Shown here: piece by piece, positions 24,338 to 34,627 of the stretch
How the letters are laid out: each line of letters begins with the position of its first letter
Numbering within the stretch: the first letter of the stretch is position 1
Assembly: GCF_004135605.1 (NCBI RefSeq)
Contig: NZ_SDPT01000002.1
Location: forward strand, 992,001 to 1,056,000
From: Sphingomonas desiccabilis
GTDB taxonomy: Bacteria; Pseudomonadota; Alphaproteobacteria; Sphingomonadales; Sphingomonadaceae
Direction: 5' to 3'
Length of the DNA stretch: 64,000 bases
Made by a program: the position numbers and the translations under genes
Notes under the pieces: generated by a model
The model's input: the letters and a program-made list of their open reading frames with translations, nothing else
Database searches by the model: none
Told to the model about the DNA's origin: nothing

Positions 24338-25369
24338 TCAATGCAACGTCGTGGGATCGAGGGGGGTGCTCTGCGCAACGGTCGCGCGGGCAGCGGACCG
24401 GACCGCGTCCGGGGCGGCGATCATGCCGCGCCGGGTGAGCGGACCGTCGGGGTTCCAAGAGTCGGCATAGCGCGTCAGGAAGTCGGCCATGCCGGGCACG
24501 GCCCGCAGGTGCGCCTTCTTCACATAGATGAACAAGGGGCGCGCGCCGGGATAACTCCCGTCCGAGATCGTCTGGTAGGTCGGCGTCACGCCGTCGAGCG
24601 GCACCCCGTGCAGGCGACTGCGATTCTCCTCCAGATAGCTGAAGCCGAACACGCCGATCGCATTGGGGTTGGTGGAGAGGTTCTGCACGATGAGGTTGTC
24701 GTTCTCACCCTTGTCGACGTACGCGGCATCGTCGCGAATGCGCGTGCACAGGTCTTCGTAGCGTTCCTTGTTGCTCTCCTTGAGCGCCTTCGCCTCGGGC
24801 AGGCCGGCCTCGCAGGCGGGAACCATCACCAGTTCGACCAGAGCGTCGCGCGTGCCGCTGGTGGAGGGCGGGCCGAACACCTGGATCGGCAGGCGTGGCA
24901 GCGACGGGTTCACGTCGCTCCAGAAGCGCGCCTTCTGCGGCTTGCCGAGCGGATTGGCGGCAAGGGCCAGGTACACGTCGCGGTCGTTGAGCTGGAGCTT
25001 GGGACCGTTGTTCGCTTCCGCCAGCACGACCCCGTCGACGCCGACCTGGACCTCCATCACCTCTTTCACGCCATTGGCGATGCAGCCCTGCATCTCCGAC
25101 TTCTTGATGCGGCGCGAGGCGTTCAGGATGTCGGGATGCTGCGGGCCGACGCCCGCACAGAACAGCTTCACGCCGGCCCCGGTGCCGGTCGATTCGATCA
25201 CCGGGGCGCGCAGCGCCGGATTGGCGTTGATCATCGCCTCGGCAACGGCAGTGGTGAACGGGAAGACGGTCGAGGAGCCGACCACCCGAATTTGGTCGCG
25301 CGAAACGTTGCGATCGCATGCTGCGAGCGCGAGCAGCGCAGCGGTGGCAATCGCGATACGGCGGATCAT
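24338..25369 (-). CDS. pstS: Phosphate-binding lipoprotein PstS
   Basis: 343 residues from ATG 25369. A second ATG at 25378 is possible, but GGAG sits at better spacing for 25369. A short signal ends in the lipobox LALAAC with Cys18, so it is probably a lipid-anchored periplasmic protein. RVVGSSTVFPFTTAVAE near 28-45 is the phosphate-binding loop, and FGPPSTSGTRDALVELV near 165 is a second ligand loop. It captures phosphate for PstCAB. The Pho box at 25434-25451 lies 65-82 bp upstream, so starvation induction by PhoB is expected. Confidence 0.93.
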   Translation of the reverse strand: MIRRIAIATAALLALAACDRNVSRDQIRVVGSSTVFPFTTAVAEAMINANPALRAPVIESTGTGAGVKLFCAGVGPQHPDILNASRRIKKSEMQGCIANGVKEVMEVQVGVDGVVLAEANNGPKLQLNDRDVYLALAANPLGKPQKARFWSDVNPSLPRLPIQVFGPPSTSGTRDALVELVMVPACEAGLPEAKALKESNKERYEDLCTRIRDDAAYVDKGENDNLIVQNLSTNPNAIGVFGFSYLEENRSRLHGVPLDGVTPTYQTISDGSYPGARPLFIYVKKAHLRAVPGMADFLTRYADSWNPDGPLTRRGMIAAPDAVRSAARATVAQSTPLDPTTLH

Positions 25370-25433
25370 CGTCGTCATCTCCACAGCGGGCGAGGGACTC
25401 GGCCGACCGTCGCTGCCGCCCTTCCGCACGTTG

Positions 25434-25451
25434 GTTGCCGTTTTATGACAA
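25434..25451 (-). promoter_or_regulatory. Pho box upstream of pstS
   Basis: The minus strand reads TTGTCAT-AAAA-CGGCAAC, the 7-4-7 layout of a PhoB site. The first half matches CTGTCAT at six of seven bases, and TGTCATAAAAC is identical to the core of the E. coli pstS box. The second half matches CTGTCAC at four of seven. It overlaps the phoR stop codon (25443-25445), so pstS has its own PhoB-driven promoter besides read-through from phoR. Confidence 0.75.
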
Positions 25452-26654
25452 TGCGCCGTCCTCCACCCTCGGCAGGAGGACGGTGACCGTGGTTCCGATG
25501 CCCAGGGTGCTCGCGATGTCGAGTCGTCCGCGATGGCGCTCGACGATGTGGCGCACGATGGAAAGGCCCAGGCCCGTCCCCCCGACGGCGCGGCTGCGCC
25601 CGGCGTCGACACGGTAGAAGCGCTCGGTCAGGCGGGGCAGATGCTCTGGCGGGATGCCTTCGCCCTGGTCCGCGACGCGCAGACGGACCATGTCTCCGAC
25701 CGGCTCCAGCTCCACGCGCACCGGCGTGCCGGGGCGCCCATAGGCCATGGCATTGCCGACGAGGTTGTGGATGAGCTGCGACAGCTGGGCGCGGTCGCCC
25801 TTGACGGCAGGTACCTCCGCCACCTCCAGCACCAGGTCGGCACCCCGGCCGCCGTGCAGGTCCACCAGCGCACCGCGAACCTCCCGCACGAGTGCGTCGA
25901 GCGCCACCGTGGTCTCAGGAGCCCGGAACTTGCCGGCTTCGATCCGCGACAGCGAGATCAACTCGTCGATCAGCCGCTGCATGCGCCGGGTCTCGTCGAG
26001 CATGATGCCGAGGAAGCGGTCGCGCAGCTGCGGGTCCTCGCCCGCTTCCTCGCGCAACGTCTCGGCAAAGCCGCGCAGCGAGGCGAGGGGGGTGCGCAGC
26101 TCGTGGCTGGCGTTTGCCACGAAATCGACGCGCATCCGCTCGGCGGCATAAAGCTGGGTCTCGTCGACGAGTTGCACCAGCCGCCGCTCGTCGCCCACGG
26201 GTCGTACCCGCATCTCCCAGCGCTGCTCGCGCGTGCCGATGCCGACCAGGTGCGTGGTGCTGCCTGCCTCCTCCGCCGGGTCCGCGATCAGCCGCTCGGC
26301 AGCAGCAGGATGGCGGATCGCGATCCGCACGTCCTGCCCGACGATATGGGCCCCCAGCAGCGTACGTGCGGCCTCGTTCGCGCAGGCCACGCGCGTGCCC
26401 GCCGTCACCAGCACCGGCCCCGCGAGCGCGTCGATCAGCGCCTGGACGCTCGGTTGCTCCGGACGAAGGCGGGCGGGAGGCCGTGGCAGGCTTTCTTGCG
26501 CCTCTCCCGATGCTGCGATCAGGACGGCGGCGAGCCCGGCGACCGCGGCCACCACGACGGCATTGATGTCGGCGCCCAGCAGGAAACCGGCCGCGGCACC
26601 GCCAATCGCGACCCCCGCGGCGACGAGCGTGCGAATCCCTGAACCGATGGCCAT
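25443..26654 (-). CDS. phoR: Phosphate regulon sensor histidine kinase PhoR
   Basis: 403 residues from ATG 26654. Two membrane segments lie at about 8-27 and 31-48, a PAS-like domain at about 68-165, then the kinase core. The phospho-acceptor His184 is in NASHELRTPLASLRGFAETL, the N-box in LSQLIHNLVGNAMAYGRPG, G1 in DQGEGIPPEHL and G2 in GGTGLGLSIVRHIVERH. It is the first gene of the Pho run and phosphorylates PhoB when PstSCAB-PhoU signals low phosphate. No ribosome site is obvious before this start; upstream in-frame codons do not look family-like. Confidence 0.93.
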   Translation of the reverse strand: MAIGSGIRTLVAAGVAIGGAAAGFLLGADINAVVVAAVAGLAAVLIAASGEAQESLPRPPARLRPEQPSVQALIDALAGPVLVTAGTRVACANEAARTLLGAHIVGQDVRIAIRHPAAAERLIADPAEEAGSTTHLVGIGTREQRWEMRVRPVGDERRLVQLVDETQLYAAERMRVDFVANASHELRTPLASLRGFAETLREEAGEDPQLRDRFLGIMLDETRRMQRLIDELISLSRIEAGKFRAPETTVALDALVREVRGALVDLHGGRGADLVLEVAEVPAVKGDRAQLSQLIHNLVGNAMAYGRPGTPVRVELEPVGDMVRLRVADQGEGIPPEHLPRLTERFYRVDAGRSRAVGGTGLGLSIVRHIVERHRGRLDIASTLGIGTTVTVLLPRVEDGALS

Positions 26655-26772
26655 GGGCGCCCTATAGGCCAGCCGGAGGTCAGCGGGAACGTCCCGCAGC
26701 GATACGGACGTTCGGTGGAAGCCCGGCGCTTGGGGATTGCGCATTCGCAGCGCTTCCAACACACAGGCCCTT

Positions 26773-27180
26773 GTGAGCGACGAGCAGAAACCTGAGGGCG
26801 AAGGCGCCCGCTCCGGCCTGGGCCGACGCACGCTGCTGCTGGGGGCTGCGGGTGCATCTGCGGTGGTGTCGATCCGACCCGCCCTGGCGAACACCGCCGC
26901 ATCCGTGTCGCTGTGCGAGATCCCGGTTCCCGATCCGGGCCGCGCGGGCAGCTATGTCGCGCCCAATGGCGACCTGGTGCCGCCGGGTACCCGCGGAGCC
27001 CATTTGGCCGCGCGCCGGCCGTTCAAGGCCGCGGACGTGAAGCGCGCGCTCAACAACGGCGTCAACCTGCCGGGTACCACCAGCGATCAGTCGCGCGCCT
27101 ACACCAACTACATCCGCCGCCTGCAGTCGGGGACGAGCGGGTTCACCTGCTTCGCTTCCCTGCAGATGCCGCGCGGCTGA
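26773..27180 (+). CDS. Small protein with twin-arginine signal, HPr-related kinase A gene set
   Basis: 135 residues from GTG 26773 (ATG 26737 would add 12). GRRTLLLGAAGASAVVSIRPALA at about residues 25-47 looks like a Tat-type signal with a short hydrophobic core. The mature part has two cysteines (SLCEIP and GFTCFASLQMPRG), GSYVAPNGDLVPPGTRGAH and LNNGVNLPGTTSDQSRAYTNYIRRLQSGTSGF. I recognise no domain. It is the first of four same-strand genes and is divergent from phoR. Its size, export signal and neighbours (PqqD-like protein, kinase, nucleotidyltransferase) make it the obvious candidate substrate of that set. This is inference. Confidence 0.7.
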   Translation: MSDEQKPEGEGARSGLGRRTLLLGAAGASAVVSIRPALANTAASVSLCEIPVPDPGRAGSYVAPNGDLVPPGTRGAHLAARRPFKAADVKRALNNGVNLPGTTSDQSRAYTNYIRRLQSGTSGFTCFASLQMPRG

Positions 27181-27233
27181 TCGGCCCCGCGGCGTCCACG
27201 CGAATGGCTGCAGCGGATGCAGGCGGCGGTCCT

Positions 27234-27500
27234 GTGCGGTTCCGCGCGCCAGCGGTGGGCGTGCTGCGCATCATGCCGCTCGACGAACTCACGGCGATCT
27301 ATCACCGCGCTTCCGGCCAGACTCATCTGGTTGCGTCGCCGGTGCCGGAGATTCTTGCTGCCCTGGCCCCAGCGCCCGCCACGCTCGACGAACTGCTCGC
27401 CCGGCTGGCGGCGGGCTACGACGTCGTCGATCCGGACGCGGAGGCGTTGAGCGCGCGCGTCGCCGAACTGGTCGCGCTCGGCCTGGTGCAGTGCGCGTGA
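27234..27500 (+). CDS. PqqD-like protein of the HPr-related kinase A system
   Basis: 88 residues from GTG 27234, which follows GGCGG. ATG 27204 would add 10 residues. FRAPAVGVLRIMPLDELTAIYHRASGQTHLVASPVPEILAAL, then LDELLARLAAGYDV and an EALSARVAELVALGLV tail, fits the PqqD fold (a peptide-binding RiPP recognition element). From memory it matches TIGR04353, the PqqD-family protein of the HPr-rel-A system. PqqD-like proteins bind leader peptides and deliver them to modifying enzymes. It overlaps the kinase gene by 4 bp (GTGA), so they are likely made together. Confidence 0.78.
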   Translation: MRFRAPAVGVLRIMPLDELTAIYHRASGQTHLVASPVPEILAALAPAPATLDELLARLAAGYDVVDPDAEALSARVAELVALGLVQCA

Positions 27501-28360
27501 GGCACGTGTTCTCCTTGCGCATCGGGCCGGTCGGCTTCCGGGTCGGTGCGGACTGGCGCGAGCCGATCGAGGCGCTAAGGGCGCTGTACGACGACTATCC
27601 CAAGCCGCACGACGGCATTCCCGACTTTTCCGTTCGCCTGTTCGCCGCGCGCCGCTGGCGCCGCTGGGTGCGGCCGTCGATCACCATCGGCGGGGACTAT
27701 GTCCTGCCCGACGCCGCGCCCCTTCCGCTGCCGCTGGGGCTGCTCGCGGCGGAAATGGGCATGAACCTGCAGATGGCGCTCGGTCAGCGGCGCTATCTCC
27801 TGCTCCATGCCGCGACCGTCGAGCGCGACGGCCGCGCGCTGCTGATGACGGGTGTCTCGGGCGCCGGCAAGTCGACGCTGGCTGCGCTGCTGATGGTGCG
27901 CGGCTGGCGGCTGATGGGCGACGAGTTCGCGCTGCTGGATCCCGCTACCGGCCTGTTGCACGGGTTCCCGAGGCTCGTGAGCCTGAAGAACCGGGCGATC
28001 GGCGTGGTCGAACAGGCGCTGCCGGCCGGGAAGTTCGGTCCCCTTCAGGCGGATACGCCGAAGGGGGACATCCGCCATCTGAAGCCGGATGCGGCGTCGG
28101 TCGCGGCGATGGACGTGCCCGCGCGGGCCGTGGCGATCCTCTTCCCCAGCTTCGGCCACGCGCCCGATATGCGGCCGGTGCCGCCAGCCGAGACGTTCGT
28201 GCGGCTGACCCAGGCCTCGACCAACTATGTCGCCCTTGGCGAGCGCGGCTTCGGCGCGCTTACCCATCTGGTCGCCACCGTGCCTACGCACGCCATCGAC
28301 TATCCGGACGCCGAAACGGCGGTCGCCATGGTCGAGCGACTGTGGGAGCAGGCCGCGTGA
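27497..28360 (+). CDS. HPr kinase-related kinase A (HprK-rel-A)
   Basis: 287 residues from GTG 27497. The P-loop is GVSGAGKST at about 119-127 in MTGVSGAGKSTLAALL, and a second acidic motif GDEFALLD follows at about 141-148, as in the HPr kinase/PEPCK fold. RRYLLLHAATVERDGRALLM precedes the P-loop, typical of TIGR04352-type proteins and of lasso-peptide kinases. The HPr-specific C-terminal parts of true HprK are missing. The likely reaction is phosphorylation of a peptide or protein Ser, not HPr. It overlaps the next gene by 4 bp. Confidence 0.84.
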   Translation: MRHVFSLRIGPVGFRVGADWREPIEALRALYDDYPKPHDGIPDFSVRLFAARRWRRWVRPSITIGGDYVLPDAAPLPLPLGLLAAEMGMNLQMALGQRRYLLLHAATVERDGRALLMTGVSGAGKSTLAALLMVRGWRLMGDEFALLDPATGLLHGFPRLVSLKNRAIGVVEQALPAGKFGPLQADTPKGDIRHLKPDAASVAAMDVPARAVAILFPSFGHAPDMRPVPPAETFVRLTQASTNYVALGERGFGALTHLVATVPTHAIDYPDAETAVAMVERLWEQAA

Positions 28361-29400
28361 GCGGCGCCTCGCTGGTCCGGGCGCTTCGCGACCCCGCCAC
28401 GACCCACGCGCTGGACGCCGCCGGCTGGACCGGCCTCATCGCCGCGGCGCGCGCGGAACAGATCCTCGGCACGCTCGCCCACCGGCTGCAAGGCCTGCCC
28501 ATGCCCGCTACCGTCGATCGCATCCTGGCGGACGCTCGCACCGCCGCCGAGCAAGGGCGCACGCTCGCGCTGTGGGAGGCGGAGATGGCCGCACAGGCGC
28601 TGCTGCCGCTCGGCGTCCCCGTCGTGCTGCTCAAGGGTACCGCCTATGTCGCCGCCGGCCTTTCGGCGGGGCAGGGCCGGAACATCGGCGACCTCGACAT
28701 CCTGGTGCCCCGCGACGCGCTCGATCCGGTGGAGGCGGCGCTGCTGGCGGCCGGCTGGGAATGGGTGAAGCCCGACGCCTATGACGACGCCTATTACCGG
28801 CGCTGGATGCACGAGCTGCCGCCGCTGATCCATCGCGAACGCGACCGGATGATCGACGTGCACCACACGATCCTGCCCCTGACCGCACGCCCCACCCCAG
28901 ACGCGGACGCGTTGCTGACAGGCAGCGTGCCGCTCGCAAACGGCCTCCGCGTGCTGTCTCCCGAGCACATGGTCATTCATGCAGCCGCACACCTGATTGC
29001 TGACGGCGACCTCTCGGGCGGCGTGCGCAACCTGTGGGACATAGACCGCCTATGTCGTGACTTTGGTGTGCAGGACAAGGATTTCTACCTGTCGCTGTAC
29101 GAGGAGGCGCACTTCCAGGGTCTCTGGAGTCAGACCATGCGCGCGCTTCGGCTGGCGCATCAACTCTACGACACGCCGGTCATCGGTTATTGCTCGCCGC
29201 TCCGCAGCGATCTGGACGAGAAAGCTTCCGACCGCCTCTATGTCCGCCGGCTGCTCGCCCGCGACGGCTGGGGCAGGGCGACGCGTCCGGTGACGCAGGC
29301 CGGCTTCTACCTCCGCTCGCACCTGCTGCGCATGCCGCCGGGAATGCTCGCCCGCCACCTCTGGACGAAGTGGCGCAAGGGACACCGCGTCACGCCCTGA
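28357..29400 (+). CDS. Nucleotidyltransferase family protein (PF14907 type)
   Basis: 347 residues from GTG 28357. VPVVLLKGTAYVAAGL near 88-102 and RNIGDLDILVPRDAL near 108-122 give the NTase-fold Lys/Gly motif and the DxD metal pair (Asp112, Asp114). HELPPLIHRERDRMIDVHHTIL near 152-173 holds a further conserved His/Asp cluster that may complete the active site. Members of this family sit with HprK-like kinases and PqqD-like proteins, and some modify lasso peptides. The protein has no signal peptide. It ends 3 bp before the convergent OsmC gene. Confidence 0.83.
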   Translation: MSGASLVRALRDPATTHALDAAGWTGLIAAARAEQILGTLAHRLQGLPMPATVDRILADARTAAEQGRTLALWEAEMAAQALLPLGVPVVLLKGTAYVAAGLSAGQGRNIGDLDILVPRDALDPVEAALLAAGWEWVKPDAYDDAYYRRWMHELPPLIHRERDRMIDVHHTILPLTARPTPDADALLTGSVPLANGLRVLSPEHMVIHAAAHLIADGDLSGGVRNLWDIDRLCRDFGVQDKDFYLSLYEEAHFQGLWSQTMRALRLAHQLYDTPVIGYCSPLRSDLDEKASDRLYVRRLLARDGWGRATRPVTQAGFYLRSHLLRMPPGMLARHLWTKWRKGHRVTP

Positions 29401-29403
29401 CGA

Positions 29404-29877
29404 TCATTCCGTGACGATCACCGGCTCGTGCTTGATCGGGAACCGGACCGACCGCGCGATAAAGCACAGGCGAGAGGCTTCCTCGTGCAGCGCGCGGGCA
29501 TGCTCGACATCGTCGCCCGCGCCGATGGTGACTTCCGGCCGCAGCGTCACCCCCTGAAACTGGCCCGAGCCGTCGGCATTCTCCGCCATCACCCCGCTGG
29601 CGGCATCGCGATAGGCGAGCACGCGGATGCCCGCGCTGGCGCAGAGGTGGAGATACCAGAGCTGGTGGCACGCGGCGAGCGCACCGACCAGCATCTCCTC
29701 GGGGTTCCAGCGGCCCGGATCGCCGCGGAAGTCGGGATCGGCCGATCCCGCGATTTCGGGCTTGCCGGCTGCGGTCAGCAGGTGATCCCGACTATAGCCG
29801 CCATAGGAGCCGGTGCCCGACCCGGTGTTGCCGGTCCATTCGACCGCAACGGCGTAGCGATGCTCCCGGCCGGCCAC
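29404..29877 (-). CDS. OsmC family protein
   Basis: 157 residues from a GTG start at 29877. It has NPEEMLVGALAACHQLWYLHLCASAGI near residues 57-83 and ASRLCFIARSVRFPIKHEP near 134-152, the two OsmC segments that carry the paired redox cysteines. SGTGSYGGYSRDHLL near 20 is also typical of the YhfA-like OsmC branch. OsmC proteins reduce organic hydroperoxides in the cytoplasm using thiols. Its direction matches the SDR and gph genes upstream, with an 8-bp gap to the SDR. Confidence 0.88.
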   Translation of the reverse strand: MAGREHRYAVAVEWTGNTGSGTGSYGGYSRDHLLTAAGKPEIAGSADPDFRGDPGRWNPEEMLVGALAACHQLWYLHLCASAGIRVLAYRDAASGVMAENADGSGQFQGVTLRPEVTIGAGDDVEHARALHEEASRLCFIARSVRFPIKHEPVIVTE

Positions 29878-29885
29878 CTAGCGTC

Positions 29886-30677
29886 TCAATGGTATCGATC
29901 CGCGGTGCGGTCGCGCGAACTGTTGGGGGCGATCTTCGCCTCCGCAGCCAGATAGGCGTCCCAGTCGCGGATGTCGGGCAGCGAGGGGATGCACACCGGC
30001 TCCTCCATCTCCAGCGCCCGCAGCGAGGCGACGACCAGGTCGTCCGCTTGCATCACCCGCTCTGGCGGGAAGTTCTCGATCGCGTTGCCGGCGATCTCGT
30101 GGAAGTCGGTCGCGATCACGCCGGGGATCAGCAACTGCACCCGCACGCCGGTCTCGGCCAGGTCCAGCTGCATGGTGCGGGTGAAATAGGCGACGAACGC
30201 CTTGGTCGCGCCATAGCCGGCGTTTCCGGCGAACTGCATGAACAGCGTGCCCGACCCGACGTTGATGATGGTGCCTCGGCTCTCCGCGCGCATCCGCGCC
30301 GCCGCCGCGTTGGCGAGCCGCGAAAAGGCGAGCACGTTCACCCGGATCATCGACTCCAGGGCGGCAGGATCGAGCCCGCCGACCGCCCCCCGCGCGGCGA
30401 AACCGGCGTTGTTGACGAACAGGTCGATCGGATCGCCTTCCGCCAGCCGGGCTTCGACCGCAGCGACCCCTTCCGGCGTTTCGAGGTCGGCGGGCAGCAC
30501 CTCGACCACGATGTCGTGCGCCTCGCAGAGTTCCTCGGCAAGCGCCTCCAGCCGGTCGGCGCGGCGGGCGACCAGCACCAGGTCATGGCCGGTGCGGGCG
30601 AGATGGGTGGCGAAGCTCTTGCCGATGCCGGCGGAGGCGCCGGTGACCAGGGCGGCGGGGCGGGTGGAACTGCTCAT
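29886..30677 (-). CDS. Classical short-chain dehydrogenase/reductase
   Basis: 263 residues from ATG 30677 (MSSSTRPAALVTGASAGIGKSF). The cofactor loop TGASAGIG is near 12-19, and NNAG is in LFVNNAGFAARG near 88. The catalytic Ser is in INVGSGTLFMQFAGNAGYGATKAFV, with the YGATK Tyr-Lys pair near 150-154. The short-chain oxidoreductase fold is clear; the substrate is not. It lies between gph and osmC on the minus strand with small gaps, so these three may form one transcript. Confidence 0.9.
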   Translation of the reverse strand: MSSSTRPAALVTGASAGIGKSFATHLARTGHDLVLVARRADRLEALAEELCEAHDIVVEVLPADLETPEGVAAVEARLAEGDPIDLFVNNAGFAARGAVGGLDPAALESMIRVNVLAFSRLANAAAARMRAESRGTIINVGSGTLFMQFAGNAGYGATKAFVAYFTRTMQLDLAETGVRVQLLIPGVIATDFHEIAGNAIENFPPERVMQADDLVVASLRALEMEEPVCIPSLPDIRDWDAYLAAEAKIAPNSSRDRTADRYH

Positions 30678-30684
30678 GGCCGGC

Positions 30685-31380
30685 TCAACGCGCAACCCTG
30701 CCCAGCCGCTCCAGCACCGGCAGCAATTCGTCGTATCCGTCGATCACCGCGTCCGCCTCCAGTTCCTCCACCGGCTGCATCAGAAAGCCGAAGCTGCATG
30801 CAACCGAGGGGATGCCGGCGTTGCGCGCTGCGCCCGTGTCGTAGATCGAGTCCCCGACGAACGCTGCACGCCCGCCGCCGCAGCGCCGGATCATCTCGTC
30901 GATCGGCGCGCGATGCGGCTTGCCGAACCCCTTGCCCATGGTGTCGCCCCCGATCAGGCAGGCGAAGCGATCGCGAATGCCGAGCTCGCCCAGCAGCTGT
31001 TCGGCAAGGGCCTCCAGCTTGTTGGTGACGACGGCCAGCTTGACGCCGCGCGACTCCAGCGCGTCGATCGCGTCCATCGCGCCGGCGAAGGGGGCACTCT
31101 CGACCGCGATGTGGCTTTCGTAATGGTCGAGCAGCAGGCGGTAGAGCCGGTCGAGTTCCATTTCGGAACAGCCGCCGGTGCTCGCCATCCCCTGCATCAA
31201 CATATGCCGTGCACCGCCCCCGATCATGGTGCGCACCGCCTCGCGTGCCAGCGGGGGCCGGCCGGCATCGGCGAGGGCATGGTTGAGCGCGTTGGCAAGG
31301 TCGCCGCTGGTGTCCACTAGCGTGCCGTCCAGGTCGAAGCCGACGATGTCGAAGGCGAAATCCATCATGACGGGGCTCAT
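30685..31380 (-). CDS. gph: Phosphoglycolate phosphatase (HAD superfamily)
   Basis: 231 residues. HAD motif I is FDLDGTLVDTSGDLANALNHALADAG, with the nucleophile Asp near residue 16. Motif II Thr is in AVVTNKLEALAEQLL near 110, and motif III/IV is KPHRAPID...AAFVGDSIYDTGAARNAG near 155-180. These match Gph, which clears 2-phosphoglycolate made in DNA repair and by Rubisco oxygenation. Starts at 31380, 31368 or 31365 are all possible. It is divergent from glmU with 63 bp between. Confidence 0.88.
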   Translation of the reverse strand: MSPVMMDFAFDIVGFDLDGTLVDTSGDLANALNHALADAGRPPLAREAVRTMIGGGARHMLMQGMASTGGCSEMELDRLYRLLLDHYESHIAVESAPFAGAMDAIDALESRGVKLAVVTNKLEALAEQLLGELGIRDRFACLIGGDTMGKGFGKPHRAPIDEMIRRCGGGRAAFVGDSIYDTGAARNAGIPSVACSFGFLMQPVEELEADAVIDGYDELLPVLERLGRVAR

Positions 31381-31443
31381 GCGGGCAAGGCACTGGCAAA
31401 GGCAAGATCGGCGTGGCAGGGCGCAGATGCCTCGGAGACGTTC

Positions 31444-32802
31444 ATGACCCCTCGATCCATCGCCGCGATCATTCTTGCCGCCGGCAAGGGCACCCGCATG
31501 CAGTCCGACCTGCACAAGGTGCTCCACCCCGTCGCCGGCCGCCCCATGCTGCTGCACCTCGTCGACAGCGTCGCCGCGCTGGCGCCGGACCGTAGCGTGG
31601 TGGTGGTGGGCGCCGGCCGCCAGCAGGTCGAGGCGGCCGTGGCTCCGCTCGGCATCGCCACCGCGCACCAGGCCCAGCAGCTCGGCACCGGCCATGCGGT
31701 CGCCCAGGCGGAGGCCGCGCTCGACGGCTTCGATGGCGACGTGCTGGTCCTCTATGGGGACGTGCCCCTGGTCTCGGCCGCGACCATGCGGCGGATGCTG
31801 GACCGGCTGCACGGCGAAGACGCGCCTGCGACGGTCGTGCTCGGCTTTCGCCCCGCAGATCCGGGCGCCTATGGCCGGATCGTCGCCGAGGGCGACCGGA
31901 TCGTGAAGATGGTCGAGTTCAAGGACGCGACTGCGGAAGAGCGCGCGCAGACGCTGTGCAACTCCGGCCTGATGGCGGTGCGCTCGTCAGACCTGTTCGC
32001 GCTGCTCGCCCGCGTGGGCAACGACAATGCCGCGGGCGAATATTACCTGCCGGACGTCGTCATGCTGGCCGCTGCCGATGGACGTGCCTCGGCCGTAATC
32101 GAGACGGATGCGGCGGAGGTCGCAGGGGTCAACAGCCGTGCCGAGCTCGCCGGGATCGAGGCTGCGTGGCAGGCGACCCGCCGCGCGCGCGCAATGGCGG
32201 AGGGGGCGACGCTGGTCGCGCCGGAGACCGTCTGGTTCGCGCACGACACGCAGATCGGCCGCGATGTCGTGATCGAGCCGAACGTCGTGTTCGGCCCCGG
32301 AGTCCGCATCGCCGACGGGGTGACGATCCGGGCGTTCAGCCATCTGGCAGGCGCGAGCGTGGGCGAAGGCGCCGAGGTCGGCCCCTATGCACGGCTGCGG
32401 CCGGGAGCCGTCTTGGAGCCGCAGGCGAAGGTCGGCAACTTCGTCGAGATGAAGAATGCAGTGCTCGGCCGCGGCGCCAAGGCCAATCACCTGACCTATC
32501 TGGGCGATGCGGAGGTCGGCGCGGGCGCGAACATCGGCGCCGGCACGATCACCTGCAACTACAACGGCTTCCTCAAGAACCGCACGCGGATCGGCGAGGG
32601 GGCGTTCGTCGGATCCAACAGCGCGCTGGTGGCCCCGGTCACGATCGGTGCCGGGGCAATCGTAGCGGCGGGCTCGGTCATCACCCGCGACGTGGCGCCG
32701 GACGCGCTGGCGGTGGCAAGGGCGGCTCAGGACGTGCGGCCCGGCTGGGCCGCGCGGTTCCGGGAAGCGATGGCGGCACTGAAGGCCGCGGGGAAGCGAT
32801 AA
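31444..32802 (+). CDS. glmU: Bifunctional UDP-N-acetylglucosamine pyrophosphorylase/glucosamine-1-phosphate N-acetyltransferase
   Basis: 452 residues. The N-terminal uridyltransferase has ILAAGKGTRMQSDLHKVLHP near 10-29 and QQLGTGHAVAQAE near 77. The C-terminal acetyltransferase is a left-handed beta-helix, with GPYARLRPGA, KVGNFVEMKNA, NHLTYLGDAEVG and NIGAGTITCNYNGFLKNRTRIGEGAFVGSN, the GlmU acetyl-CoA site. It makes UDP-GlcNAc for peptidoglycan and LPS. A CGGAGACG ribosome site precedes ATG 31444. glmS follows after 1 bp, so the two successive pathway steps are one operon. Confidence 0.96.
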   Translation: MTPRSIAAIILAAGKGTRMQSDLHKVLHPVAGRPMLLHLVDSVAALAPDRSVVVVGAGRQQVEAAVAPLGIATAHQAQQLGTGHAVAQAEAALDGFDGDVLVLYGDVPLVSAATMRRMLDRLHGEDAPATVVLGFRPADPGAYGRIVAEGDRIVKMVEFKDATAEERAQTLCNSGLMAVRSSDLFALLARVGNDNAAGEYYLPDVVMLAAADGRASAVIETDAAEVAGVNSRAELAGIEAAWQATRRARAMAEGATLVAPETVWFAHDTQIGRDVVIEPNVVFGPGVRIADGVTIRAFSHLAGASVGEGAEVGPYARLRPGAVLEPQAKVGNFVEMKNAVLGRGAKANHLTYLGDAEVGAGANIGAGTITCNYNGFLKNRTRIGEGAFVGSNSALVAPVTIGAGAIVAAGSVITRDVAPDALAVARAAQDVRPGWAARFREAMAALKAAGKR

Positions 32803-32803
32803 C

Positions 32804-34627
<1,824 letters not shown>

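Noticed and set aside
21651..24438. Long plus-strand open frames opposite pstA and pstC
   Set aside because: Translations are Arg/Gln/Gly-rich low-complexity products of the antisense strand; the Pst permeases on the minus strand are certain.
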